A stretch of 64,000 nt of DNA from Candidatus Methanoplasma sp. (GCA_031256955.1 JAIRPP010000013.1:1-64000); one strand, 5' to 3'; numbered from the stretch's first letter, positions 10,755 through 20,789 are shown. Translations and numbers: made by a program. The notes: generated from the sequence alone by a model not told the origin.

Positions 10755-11117
10755 ATGGAAGACGGAACGAGGGTCACATTCAGGATGGAACTGGATGAGA
10801 TACGCGAGATGCAGGACTACCTCATCTCGCACGACATCGACAACCGCAGCGACTTCATCCGCGACGCCATAAAGCTGTATATCAAATCCGAAAGGAATGG
10901 TATGCTAGGTGCGGGAACGGCAGGAGATGGGATATTCGTCAATCTGACGGAGCTCCAGAGAGGGATAATCGAGAAGCTCGTGCAGGATGGGATCAGCACG
11001 AGCGTCGAAGAGTTCGCCCGCAAGTGCGTGCTCGAAAAGATAATCCCCGAGGGCCTTGAGAAGGAGGCTATAGGCAACGCCTTCAGAGAGGCCTATGCGG
11101 CTTCGCGGAACAGATGA
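10755..11117 (+). CDS. Ribbon-helix-helix (CopG-type) regulator, possibly CdrS-like
   Basis: RVTFRMELDEIREMQDYLISHDIDNRSDFIRDAIKLYI RHH signature; immediately upstream of an FtsZ-like gene. Confidence 0.75.
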   Translation: MEDGTRVTFRMELDEIREMQDYLISHDIDNRSDFIRDAIKLYIKSERNGMLGAGTAGDGIFVNLTELQRGIIEKLVQDGISTSVEEFARKCVLEKIIPEGLEKEAIGNAFREAYAASRNR

Positions 11118-11199
11118 ATGCACCGCCGGCGGGGGGGATGGGAACGCGAGAGCGCTTCCCCGCCGGCAGGAACTATTTTAAAAAAGGAGATGCACGAGC

Positions 11200-11799
11200 A
11201 TGGACGAAAACACGGCGATGGAACCGCGCATGGCGGTTGTGGGGGTGGGCGGCGCAGGCTGCAACGTGGCCGGAAGGTTCTACGACGACCTGCTCGCTTT
11301 CGATGTGATCGCTATAAACACGGACGCAGAGGCGCTGAGCGCCGCGTCCGCAGACTCCAGGGTGCCCATATGCGGCCCCGCGTCGGACGGGGGCACCAGG
11401 GGCGACAGGGCGCTGGGGATGGAATGCGCCCGCGCCCACGAGGGAGACATAGCCGCGGCCCTCCGCGGGCACGACGTCGCGTTCATCGTGGCGGGGCTGG
11501 GAGGGGGCACCGGGGCGGGGGCGGCGTCCGTGATAGCGGAGATCTGCGCCAAGCTCGACATCATGACGTTCACGTTCGCGATAAACCCGTTCTCGTTCGA
11601 ATCGAGGTCGGCCATAGCCTCAGAGGGCCTGGAGGCCGTCAGGAGGGCGTGCCCCGACACGTTCGTCATAGAGAACGAGAGGATACTCGCCGAGATGCCC
11701 GACGCGTCGCTGGGCCAGGCCGCGGACGCGGTCAACGCCAGCATAGAGGAGCTCATATCCGGGCTGGCGGCCGCGATACCGCAGGCCGCGGCGGAGTAG
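11200..11799 (+). CDS. Truncated FtsZ-like GTPase-domain protein ending in TAG; possible readthrough to TGA at 11874
   Basis: VVGVGGAGCNVAGRF..., AINTDAEAL, FIVAGLGGGTGAGAA (GGGTGAG motif); lacks C-terminal FtsZ domain; terminal codon is TAG. Confidence 0.8.
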   Translation: MDENTAMEPRMAVVGVGGAGCNVAGRFYDDLLAFDVIAINTDAEALSAASADSRVPICGPASDGGTRGDRALGMECARAHEGDIAAALRGHDVAFIVAGLGGGTGAGAASVIAEICAKLDIMTFTFAINPFSFESRSAIASEGLEAVRRACPDTFVIENERILAEMPDASLGQAADAVNASIEELISGLAAAIPQAAAE

Positions 11800-11877
11800 A
11801 TCGGCCGCATGCGCGCGGAAGCCGCAGAGCGCGACGCCGTGGGCATGCCCGCCCCGTACTATCTGAACGCCTGACGC

Positions 11878-12471
11878 TCACTCCCCGGCGCACTTGGACG
11901 CGCCGAGGTCGAACGCCCTCGCGTTCAGGTCCCTGAACTTCTCGGGAACCGTCTCCAGCAGGGTCTCCCTCAACAGATCCCTCGGGATGGGGAAGCCCTT
12001 CACAGACGATGCCGCGCCTATCATGACCGCGTTCGCGGCCACGGCCTTCCCGGCCTCCGCGGCGATCTTGGTCGCGTCGAGCGCGACGACGTTGTCAGAC
12101 AGCCGGCGGACCGCCTCCACCATGGAATCCACCGACGGGTACTCCTCGAACCCCGCGGCGACCGCGGACGGCAGCAGGGGGTCGAGGTTCATCACGATCG
12201 CGGTGCCCCTGTTCCCCAGGGAGACGTTCCTGCAGGTCTCCGCCGGCTCGAACCCCAGTATGAGGTCCGCCCCGCCCATGGGTTCCAGCGGGCTTACGAC
12301 GCCGTCGCCGAACCTCAGGGTGGATAGCACGCTCCCCCCTCTCTGCGCCATGCCGTGGACTTCGCTCATGGCCACGCTGTGCCCCGCCTCCATGGCCGCC
12401 TTTCCGAGGACCATGGACGCCAGGAGGACTCCCTGGCCCCCCACTCCGACTATCTGCACGGTGTACTTCAT
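11878..12471 (-). CDS. iorB: Indolepyruvate:ferredoxin oxidoreductase beta subunit
   Basis: MKYTVQIVGVGGQGVLLASMVLGKAAMEAGHSVAMSEVHGMAQRGGSV. Confidence 0.9.
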   Translation of the reverse strand: MKYTVQIVGVGGQGVLLASMVLGKAAMEAGHSVAMSEVHGMAQRGGSVLSTLRFGDGVVSPLEPMGGADLILGFEPAETCRNVSLGNRGTAIVMNLDPLLPSAVAAGFEEYPSVDSMVEAVRRLSDNVVALDATKIAAEAGKAVAANAVMIGAASSVKGFPIPRDLLRETLLETVPEKFRDLNARAFDLGASKCAGE

Positions 12472-14291
12472 GCCTTCACCTCTATGGCTTTGACGGGGCA
12501 CACGCTGGCGCACATCCCGCATCCGATGCACTGGGCGGGATCCACCCTGACCCCCCCGCCCTCCCTCTCCTTTATCAGGGAGGGGCACGCGATCCTGTTG
12601 AGGCAGGCGTAGCATTTGACGCATTTGGAGCCGTCCACCTCGCACCGGGCGGGCTTGAGCATCCTGTTCTTCTTGAGCTCCAGCGGGCATGGGCACTTGG
12701 ATATGACGACGGACGCCCCGTCGAACTCCAGGGCCCTCCTCATGGCGGCCTCCGCCGCGGGGACGTCGTAAGGGTCGATGGTCTCGACGAACCCCACCCC
12801 CATCCCCCTGACGACCCCCTCTATGCCTATGGGGGCGGTCTCGATCCCGCCGTGGCGCCTCCCGGTGCCCGGGTTGGGCTGGTGCCCGGTCATCGCCGTG
12901 GTCCTGTTGTCCAGGATCACCATGGTTATCCTGTGGCCGTTGAACAGGGCGGACGCCAGGGGCGCCATCCCGGAATGGAAGAAAGTGGAATCGCCTATGA
13001 AGCAGATCGCCTTCTGATCGGTGGCCTTGTCGAACCCGCCGGCGGCGCCGGCGCCCCCTCCCATGCATATTATGAAGTCGGCCGCGTGGAACGGGGCCTG
13101 AAGCCCGAGGGTGTAGCACCCTATGTCGGAGCAGTACACCACGTCCCTCTTGCCCACCGCCTTCTTCGCGGCGGCGTACATGCCCCTGTGGGGGCACCCG
13201 GCGCACAGCGTCGGGGGCCTGCCCGGGAGCTTGACCCCGGCGGGCTTCAGGGGCTCGGGGGCGCGAGCGACCTCGACCAGCCCCTCCAGCCTCGCCACGA
13301 CGTCGGGGGAGTACTCCCACTCCCTCGGCAGGTGCCCGGACCTCTTCCCGTAGACGGGGGCGCGCAGCGAGCGCTGCGCGCATATGCGGAGGACCTGGTC
13401 CTCCAGGAACGGGTCCAGCTCCTCGGCGACGATGACGAGCCTCTTCCCCTCTATGAACGACGCTATCTTCTTCTCCGGCAGGGGGTTGGTGAAGCCCAGC
13501 TTCAGTATGGACGCGCCGCGCACGAACTCTTTCACGTAGGTATAGCTCACCCCGGACGTTATGATCCCGACGTCGCCCTCCCCGTCGACGAAGTTCAGCG
13601 GCGACGATTCCGACATCTCCATCGCCCTGGCGTTCAGCTCCAGGAGCTTCACCCTGTTCAGCCTGGCGAACGCGGGCACGTTGACGAACTTCGCGTCGTC
13701 CTTGGAGAAGCGCCCCTTGGCTGGCGTGTCCCTCCTCAGAGGCCCGAAGCTCACCGCGGAGCGGGCGTGGTTCACCCTGGTGGTCGTCCTGAAGATGACC
13801 GGGAGGGCCAGCGCCTCGGATATGGAGTACGCCTCCGACACCATGTCCTTGGCCTCCTGCGGGGTGGACGGCTCCACCATCGGGAGGAGGGACAGGTGAG
13901 AGTAGTATCTGTTGTCCTGCTCGTTCTGCGAGCTGTGCGCGGACGGGTCGTCCGCGGTGAGGACGAGCATCCCCCCCGTTATCCCCGAGTAGGCGAGGGT
14001 GAGCAGGGGGTCGGCGGCCACGTTGAGGCCGACGTGCTTCATGAACGTGAACGATCTCAGGCCGGAGGACGCGGCGGCGGCCGCGACCTCGAGGGCGACC
14101 TTCTCGTTGGAGGAGAACTCGAAGTACATCCCGGCATCGCCCGCGATCTCCTCGAGCATGTTCCCTATCTCCGACGAAGGCGTGCCCGGGTAGGTGGACG
14201 CGAACCTGACGCCCGACTCCGCGAGCCCTCTCACAATCGCTTCGTTCCCGAGGAGAAGCCCTCTGCCGCCTTCGTCCAATATGCCCGCCAA
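12468..14291 (-). CDS. iorA: Indolepyruvate:ferredoxin oxidoreductase alpha subunit
   Basis: TPP enzyme with C-terminal CIGCGMCASVCPVKAIEV ferredoxin domain; overlaps iorB. Confidence 0.93.
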   Translation of the reverse strand: MAGILDEGGRGLLLGNEAIVRGLAESGVRFASTYPGTPSSEIGNMLEEIAGDAGMYFEFSSNEKVALEVAAAAASSGLRSFTFMKHVGLNVAADPLLTLAYSGITGGMLVLTADDPSAHSSQNEQDNRYYSHLSLLPMVEPSTPQEAKDMVSEAYSISEALALPVIFRTTTRVNHARSAVSFGPLRRDTPAKGRFSKDDAKFVNVPAFARLNRVKLLELNARAMEMSESSPLNFVDGEGDVGIITSGVSYTYVKEFVRGASILKLGFTNPLPEKKIASFIEGKRLVIVAEELDPFLEDQVLRICAQRSLRAPVYGKRSGHLPREWEYSPDVVARLEGLVEVARAPEPLKPAGVKLPGRPPTLCAGCPHRGMYAAAKKAVGKRDVVYCSDIGCYTLGLQAPFHAADFIICMGGGAGAAGGFDKATDQKAICFIGDSTFFHSGMAPLASALFNGHRITMVILDNRTTAMTGHQPNPGTGRRHGGIETAPIGIEGVVRGMGVGFVETIDPYDVPAAEAAMRRALEFDGASVVISKCPCPLELKKNRMLKPARCEVDGSKCVKCYACLNRIACPSLIKEREGGGVRVDPAQCIGCGMCASVCPVKAIEVKA

Positions 14292-14953
14292 TGAACAGCC
14301 TCCGTTTCGGCTTCGTATGCCCGCCGCGTTTTAAACCGTTTCGCAGCCTCGGCTCCCCAGGCGGCGGAGCCGGTCAGAGCCCCTCTTCAGGCCGCACGCG
14401 CCCCCGCGGCCGGGGCGGCGGCCCGTCGCAGCTCTCCACGGGAATCGCCCGCCTCTCCATCGGGGCGAGAGCCTATGCGGGCGGAAATCCGATCTTTCGA
14501 CGGGGGCGGGAGACCGCCGCTCGGGGGATCCCCTCCCGATCAGGGTCGCGGAATCCCTCGCGCTCGCGCAAGGGGCGGCGCGGGCATCCCATTCGGGTAT
14601 GATAAGACATGGCAGAGCACAATCTCGAATCTGTTTTTCCAGGCCGCTCCGGAGGCACCCAGATCGGGCTAACCTTTAAGAGATGAGATCTATCTTTCGA
14701 TTTCGATACGCGTCGCGCGGCATGCGCGGCGAAGGGGGGAGGGACGTGATGCATAGAGACAGGCGTAGGGCGGTCGCGCACGGTTCGTTGGGGGGGGGGG
14801 AGCCTCTTTCCCTCAGCTTCAGATCGGTCTCTGACGCGCCCGTACTGATTTTATCGGTCTTTTGCAACGTCCCGCGCTGGGTGTGCGCCCTTGGAGAATC
14901 GCGGCGTCCCGCCCGCTTCTCCGATGCGCGCGGCGGAGAGAGGAGGAGTTCTA

Positions 14954-17854
14954 GTGAGATTTAACGCAATAGCGGTAGCTTTGGCATTGGCGGCGCTTTT
15001 CGTCGCCGGCATGATCATGATCGGAGACGATGCGGACGCGGCGCCATCGGACATCGCGTTCTATGTTAGCGATGCGCAGGGGTACGAGGGAGAGACCGTG
15101 TCCATAGAGATAGGCGTCTCGTCCAACCCCGGGTTCGCGGGGCTGGACGCGACGATCACGTACGGCGGCTCCGAGCTGGAGTTCGTGGCGACAGGATCGT
15201 CATTCGTACAGGGCTTCTCCAATTCGCAGATCCATAACATGAACTCCCCGTCGCCGGGGAGGGTGAAGCTGGTGTTCGGGGATACGAGCAACCACGCTTC
15301 CGAGGGGCCGATGGCGGTGCTGCAATTCAAGATCAAGGCGCACGGAGAGGTCTCTCCGATAACCCTGACCCTGGTCTCGGTCTCTCAGATCCCTGCACAG
15401 GGGCTCCCAGAGGACATAACTCCAGCGCAGAACAGCTTCGAGGGCTCGATCACGTCCAATGCGTCCCCGTCCTTCGTCTACGGGCAAAAGCTGTCCGATT
15501 TCGACCTGGGGGCGGGCTACCTTTGGGCCGCCCCGGACACGCCCGTCGGGGCTCCGGGGGAGAAGGCCTTCCAGGCGCTGCGCGGCGGGTCCGCCTTCGA
15601 CTTGCCCGTGGCCGTCGGGAAGGCGCAGCTGTCCGCGTCCCTCGTGGACGGGGCGTCGTACGCGTACACGGGCTCCCCGATAACCCCGCCGGCGGGGGAC
15701 ATAGCCCTCCCGGGAGGCATATCCGCGTCGGAGATAGAGATAAGCTCCGGCGCGCCGGACTGGAACGCCGGGACCGTCGTGACGGTCGCCGTGTCGGCGA
15801 AGCCGTCGGCGGCCAACTACCAGGGGTCCGTCTCCCTCACGTTCACCATACAGAAGGCCTTCTCGAACGTGAGCGTGGCCTCCGATCCGTCCAAGACGTA
15901 CGACGGGGCCCCCGTCTCCGACCCCTCCGTCTCCAAGACGGGGGACGGCGCCGTGTCGTTCGAATGGTACTCCGGATCGGCCAGGCTCTCGTCCGCCCCG
16001 TCGGGCGCGGGGAGCTACTCCGTCAGGGCGGTCTTGTCCGCCGGGGCGAACTACGGCGGCGCCTCGTCCGCAGATAGGGCGTTCTCCATAGGCAAGGCGG
16101 CGATAGCCGTGTCCGACGTGCAGTGCGCCCCCCTGGTCTCGGGCCAGAGGCTGTCGCAGTCTGCGCTGTCTGGGACGGCGTCGGCCGAGGGGCTGTTCGC
16201 ATGGGTCTCCCCCGACGCGACCGTCCGCGTGGCGGACAGCGGCTCCACTTTCGGGTGGACGTACCGCCCCCTGGACGAGGCGAACTTCCTGGGCGCGTCG
16301 GGAGCCATCGCAGTGACTGTCGGCATGGCGGAATCCAAGGTGACCCCGATATATTCCGCCGCGTCCCCCGTATATGAGACGGGATCCCTCCCGGCGATAT
16401 CGACGTCCCCGGGGGACACCCCCGGGGCCATATCGTGGGACGCGTACTCCCTGTCCCCCGGGGCGCACAGCTTCGGATGGACGTTCTCGCCTGCCGACTC
16501 CACGGATTTCAAAGCGGCCAGGGGCTCGGCGCAGTTCGAGATACTGAGGACCGACCTGGTCTCGATAGAGGTGTCGTCGCCCCCGTCCAAGGCGTCGTAC
16601 GTCGCGTTCGAGGCGTTCGACGTGACGGGCATGGTCGTGACCGCGAGGTACAGCGACGGATCGTCGTCCGCGGTCTCAGGCTATTCGGTGTCCCCCGAAG
16701 TCCTGACGGCCGGGCTCGCGGGAGTCACGGTCTCGTTCTCCGACAGGGGCTCCGTCAGGACGGCGACCGCGGCGGTGACCGTGGGGAAGGCCGCGCCCGC
16801 AGTCAACCCCGTGATAGCCCCCGGAGACGTGTACGACACGCTCTCCCTGCCAGAGATATTGCTGTCCGACGGCGACACGGCGGGCTCCATATCATGGGAC
16901 GCATGCGCCCTCGCGGCCGGGACGGGATCGTACTGGTGGACGTTCTCGCCCGCCGACCCCGCCAACTACCTCGTCGCGACGGGCTCCGCACCCGTGGCGG
17001 TCATAGCCGACGCGCTGACGGGGATAGCCGTCGAGTCCCCCCCGTCGACGCTCAGGTACGCGGACGGCGACCTTTTCTCCCCTGCGGGGATGAGGGTCGT
17101 CGCGAGCTACCTCAGCGGCAGGTCCGCGGAGGCGATAGGATACACAGTATCCCCCTCCGCGCTCTCCTACGGCGACGCCTCCGTGACCGTGTCCTACGAG
17201 TACCGCGGAGTCATCGAGGCGGCGGATGTAAGCGTGGAGGTGCTGTACTCCGTCACGTACTCCGTGAACGGCTCCGTCCTGTACAGGGACCTGTACGACG
17301 AGGGGGACGAGGTGACCCTGAGGCCGAGCCACTCCGCCTCGGGATACACGGTCACCCCGTGGTCCGTCCCCGTGCAGGTCTCCGGCGGGAAGTTCACCAT
17401 GCCGGGATCCAACGTCGGCATAACCGCGACCCAGGCGCCCGACCAAGCGACGTTGTTCACGGTGAGGTACGACGCGAACGGAGGGTCCTTCGCGGGCGGA
17501 GGCCCGGCGGACCGCCGGGTCAGGCCCGATTCGGCGGTGGAGGTCCAGTTCTCGGACCTGCCGTCCAGGGAGGGGTACTCGTTCGGCGGGTGGGCGACCT
17601 CCGCGGGGGCGTCGTCCGCCGAGTACGCGTCGGCAGCGACCGCCGTAATAACGTCGGACGTGACCTTCTACGCGTTCTGGGTCGCGGACTCCCCCGCGGA
17701 GCCCCCGGCTCCGCCCGAGCCTCCGGGCGAGCCCGGCGGAGGGGACGGCTCGGGCGGCGGGGCGGACGCAGCGGTCATAGCCGCCATAATAGCCGTCGCG
17801 CTCATCGGGATCGGCGCCGTCGCATGGGCCCTGCGCGCGAGGAGGCGGATCTGA
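14954..17854 (+). CDS. Membrane-anchored cell-surface protein with N-terminal cohesin-like domain, MBG/Ig-like and InlB B-repeat (Flg_new) domains
   Basis: Signal sequence; AQGYEGETVSIEIGVSSNPGFAGLDATITYGGSELEFV...GPMAVLQFKIKA cohesin-like; KTYDGAPVSD (MBG); YDANGGSFAGGG...REGYSFGGW; C-terminal TM AAVIAAIIAVALIGIGAVAWALRARRR. Confidence 0.75.
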   Translation: MRFNAIAVALALAALFVAGMIMIGDDADAAPSDIAFYVSDAQGYEGETVSIEIGVSSNPGFAGLDATITYGGSELEFVATGSSFVQGFSNSQIHNMNSPSPGRVKLVFGDTSNHASEGPMAVLQFKIKAHGEVSPITLTLVSVSQIPAQGLPEDITPAQNSFEGSITSNASPSFVYGQKLSDFDLGAGYLWAAPDTPVGAPGEKAFQALRGGSAFDLPVAVGKAQLSASLVDGASYAYTGSPITPPAGDIALPGGISASEIEISSGAPDWNAGTVVTVAVSAKPSAANYQGSVSLTFTIQKAFSNVSVASDPSKTYDGAPVSDPSVSKTGDGAVSFEWYSGSARLSSAPSGAGSYSVRAVLSAGANYGGASSADRAFSIGKAAIAVSDVQCAPLVSGQRLSQSALSGTASAEGLFAWVSPDATVRVADSGSTFGWTYRPLDEANFLGASGAIAVTVGMAESKVTPIYSAASPVYETGSLPAISTSPGDTPGAISWDAYSLSPGAHSFGWTFSPADSTDFKAARGSAQFEILRTDLVSIEVSSPPSKASYVAFEAFDVTGMVVTARYSDGSSSAVSGYSVSPEVLTAGLAGVTVSFSDRGSVRTATAAVTVGKAAPAVNPVIAPGDVYDTLSLPEILLSDGDTAGSISWDACALAAGTGSYWWTFSPADPANYLVATGSAPVAVIADALTGIAVESPPSTLRYADGDLFSPAGMRVVASYLSGRSAEAIGYTVSPSALSYGDASVTVSYEYRGVIEAADVSVEVLYSVTYSVNGSVLYRDLYDEGDEVTLRPSHSASGYTVTPWSVPVQVSGGKFTMPGSNVGITATQAPDQATLFTVRYDANGGSFAGGGPADRRVRPDSAVEVQFSDLPSREGYSFGGWATSAGASSAEYASAATAVITSDVTFYAFWVADSPAEPPAPPEPPGEPGGGDGSGGGADAAVIAAIIAVALIGIGAVAWALRARRRI

Positions 17855-20151
17855 TGAAGGCGAAAGCGCTCGTCCTGCTGGCCGCCATGCTCATGGCGGC
17901 CGCCGCCCTCGCCGCCCTCCCCCAGATAGGGGAGAGCGACGCGTACCCCGACGGAGCCATACTCATAGGCTCCCCCCAGGACCTGGCGAAGATAGGGAAC
18001 GATCCCGACTATCCGTTGAACGGGAAGTACTTCCAGACTCAGGATATAGACTTCACGGGCATCGATCTCAACGGGGGGTTCGACGTAATCCTCCAGATAA
18101 CGACATCTAACAATGCTGTGACTGAGGTGCGCGCCCTGCTGAGCGACGGGACCCAGATCCAGGCGATCGTCGCGGTCGTCTCGGTCAACGGCGAGGTCTC
18201 AAAGATAGAATCGGACATAGCGTCATGGAGCGGAAGCGCCCCGTTCGACCCGTCCGAGGCGGTCTGCGTCTCCATAGGGGGGGCCGCGACCAACAGCCAT
18301 CCGAGCGTGAGCTCGTCCGCAGATAAGAATTTCGCGATAGCATTCAGCGGATCACTCCCTTCCTCTGGATCTGTCTCGATAACGGAGAACAGCAATGGGA
18401 ATTTCACGCCCATTGGTGGTTCAGACGGATTCTCGGGATCCTATGATGGCGGAAGCCACAGAATCACGAACCTTGAGACGGCGGTATTCGGAGATGCGGG
18501 TCATGTGTATTCTGGTCTATTCTCATCGCTATTTGCCGCGACGGTGTCCGGCCTAGGCATAGACGGGGGATATTCGGTCGCTGTGTCCGCCTCCTCCTCC
18601 GCCTACTACGCATACGCGGGCGGGGTCGCCGGCCGCATGTTGGACTCTGCTAGCGTCTCTGACTGCTATAACGCGGGCTTCGTGTTCGCCTTCTCCTTCT
18701 CCGGCTTCGCATGTGCGGGCGGGGTCGTCGGCGAAGCGTCGGGCTCGGTCTCGGGGTGCTACAACACGGGCGACGTGTCCGCCTCCGCCTCCTCCGGCTT
18801 CGCATGTGCGGGCGGGGTCGCCGGATACGCGTGGGGCTCTGTTGCGGGATGCTACAACACCGGCTCCGTGTCCGCCTCCTCCTCCGCCTACTACGCATGC
18901 GCGGGCGTGGTCGCCGGCGGCGCGTCGGGCTCGGTCAGCGTCTCCGGCTGCTACAACACCGGCTCCGTGTCCGCCTCCTCCACATACAACGCATGCGCGG
19001 GCGGGGTCGCCGGCGAAGCGTCGGGCTCGGTCTCGGGGTGCTACAACACGGGCGACGTGTCCGCCTCCTCCTCCTCCTCCTCTGGCTTCGCATGTGCGGG
19101 CGGGGTCGCCGGCGAAGCGTCGGACTCGGCCAGCGTCTCTGACTGCTACAACACAGGCTCCGTGTCCGCCTCCTCCTCCTCCTACGCATACGCGGGGGGG
19201 ATTGTCGGCCGCATCGACGGTGGTTCGGTCTCAGGGTGCTACAACACCGGCTCCGTGTCCGCCTCCTCCTCCGCCTCCTACGCATACGCGGGCGGGGTTG
19301 TCGGCGAAGCGTCGGGCTCGGCCACCGTCTCCGACTGCTTCTTCCTCCTGGGGTCCGTCATCGGGTCGGAGGGTCTCGGGAGCACGGAGGCCGTCATGAA
19401 GGCGCGGAGCACGTACCTCGACGCGGGATGGGACTTCGCGGATACGTGGGGGATCGATCCCGGCGTCAACGGCGGGTATCCATACCTCCTCGCGTTCGAC
19501 TACACGCACTTTCGCGTGACTTTGGTACAGGGCTCGAACTTCACGCTATCTCCGCATGGAGGCTCCGCCTCTCCCGTGGAGATCGGGGGCTCGTACAGCT
19601 TCACGCTGTCTCCTGCCGACGGATATAGCGCGTCTGACTTCATAGTGAAGGCGAACGGCGCCGTCCTGTCGCCGGCAGACGGGGTTTACACGATCTCCGA
19701 CATCAGATCCGACCAGCTGGTCACGGCTGAATACCACGAGCGTACCAGGTTCGACGTATCCGTCCTCTCCGGCGAAGGCGGATCCGTTTATGGGGGAGGC
19801 ACGTTCTCCAAGGGCGAGCGGATCGAGATAAGGGCGGAGCCCGATCCCGGGTACCGCTTCGTACAATGGGGAGACGGCTCTACAGACGCGGTCAGGACCG
19901 TAACGGTCACTGGCGCCGCGACATATGTCGCGGAGTTCGAGCCGCACCGCGTCACGGGCGACGCCGACGGCAACGGCAGGGTCGACTCGAGCGACCTCCT
20001 GTGCGTCATGATGTACCTGGGGGAGGCGCTGTCCGCGGACAGCGTGAACCTGGGAGCCATGGACGTGAACAGGGACGGGCGCGTGGACGTGAACGACATG
20101 ATCATCGTGATGATGTACCTCGCGGAGATGATAGATTCGCTGGAGGCGTGA
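17854..20151 (+). CDS. Secreted GLUG-repeat surface protein with C-terminal type-I dockerin
   Basis: Signal peptide; repeated GCYNTGSVSASSS..YACAGGVAGEASGSVS units; C-terminus GDADGNGRVDSSDLLCVMMYLG...GAMDVNRDGRVDVNDMIIVMMYLAE (duplicated Ca-binding dockerin motif). Confidence 0.88.
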   Translation: MKAKALVLLAAMLMAAAALAALPQIGESDAYPDGAILIGSPQDLAKIGNDPDYPLNGKYFQTQDIDFTGIDLNGGFDVILQITTSNNAVTEVRALLSDGTQIQAIVAVVSVNGEVSKIESDIASWSGSAPFDPSEAVCVSIGGAATNSHPSVSSSADKNFAIAFSGSLPSSGSVSITENSNGNFTPIGGSDGFSGSYDGGSHRITNLETAVFGDAGHVYSGLFSSLFAATVSGLGIDGGYSVAVSASSSAYYAYAGGVAGRMLDSASVSDCYNAGFVFAFSFSGFACAGGVVGEASGSVSGCYNTGDVSASASSGFACAGGVAGYAWGSVAGCYNTGSVSASSSAYYACAGVVAGGASGSVSVSGCYNTGSVSASSTYNACAGGVAGEASGSVSGCYNTGDVSASSSSSSGFACAGGVAGEASDSASVSDCYNTGSVSASSSSYAYAGGIVGRIDGGSVSGCYNTGSVSASSSASYAYAGGVVGEASGSATVSDCFFLLGSVIGSEGLGSTEAVMKARSTYLDAGWDFADTWGIDPGVNGGYPYLLAFDYTHFRVTLVQGSNFTLSPHGGSASPVEIGGSYSFTLSPADGYSASDFIVKANGAVLSPADGVYTISDIRSDQLVTAEYHERTRFDVSVLSGEGGSVYGGGTFSKGERIEIRAEPDPGYRFVQWGDGSTDAVRTVTVTGAATYVAEFEPHRVTGDADGNGRVDSSDLLCVMMYLGEALSADSVNLGAMDVNRDGRVDVNDMIIVMMYLAEMIDSLEA
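18590..19340 (+). repeat. Degenerate ~80-110 bp coding repeats (GLUG units)
   Basis: Recurrent GGCTCCGTGTCCGCCTCCTCC...GCATACGCGGGCGGGGTCGTCGGCGAAGCGTCGGGCTCG. Confidence 0.85.
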
Positions 20152-20184
20152 CGGCTCCAGCGACGCCGCATCCGAGGAATCTCT

Positions 20185-20232
20185 TTATCAAGGGGGAGGG
20201 CTCCGCCCTCTCCCGCGCTTTCTTTTTACTGA
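20185..20232 (+). terminator. Hairpin AAGGGGGAGGGCTCCGCCCTCTCCC followed by T-rich tract
   Basis: Inverted repeat GAGGGC/GCCCTC and CTTTCTTTTTACTG. Confidence 0.5.
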
Positions 20233-20247
20233 TGCGTCCTCAGGGCG

Positions 20248-20650
20248 CGCTGAGATCAACGAGCCCCTGCCCCTCCCCCCGGATCTGACGACTATAGGAG
20301 ACGGCGTGTTCTACGGCTGCACCATGACAGAGCACCTGGACACCCCGGCCGGCGCGACTAGCATAGGGAACGGCGCGTTATCCAACTATCACAACCCGGC
20401 TTCCGTGTACCTGTCCCCGAGCATGTTCGATACGGGATCCGCGATGGGGAGTTACGCGTTCGATAGACGCCCGTCGCTGATGGCCATCTATGTGGACTCC
20501 CTGCCGACCCTCTCGTCATGGCCCGCGGGATGGGACGGGGGCTGCCAGCTCGCCCTCGCGTCCGCGCACCCGGCGTTCGGAGGGACATCGGTAGGACAAA
20601 GAGACGGGATCTTGGAAAACAGGGAAGCCGAATCTGGGAAAATCAGGTAA
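20248..20650 (+). pseudogene. Remnant of a BspA-type leucine-rich repeat surface protein
   Basis: Open frame reads EINEPLPLPPDLTTIGDGVFYGCTMTEHLDTPAGATSIGNGALSNYHNPASVYLSP...; no upstream start or signal sequence. Confidence 0.5.
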
Positions 20651-20755
20651 TGAAAGTTAGGAAAATAAGGTAGTCAAAGTTAGGAAAATAAGGAAGTTAA
20701 ACTCTTAAAAACCTGGAAAATAGGGTAGTGAAAACCTGGAAAACCAGGAACCCTT
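20609..20755 (+). repeat. Six 23-bp iterons (consensus about ANYTNGGAAAATNAGGTAGTNAA) upstream of the DUF4143 ATPase at 20790
   Basis: Units start at 20609, 20632, 20655, 20678, 20710, 20733; 9-bp insertion between units 4 and 5. Confidence 0.85.
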
Positions 20756-20789
20756 ATAACGCATGCACGCGATCTAGGCTGCGATAGCC

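Noticed and set aside
18650-19399. Arg/Ser/Pro-rich ORFs inside the GLUG repeat region on either strand
   Set aside because: Alternative frames of the repetitive surface-protein gene.
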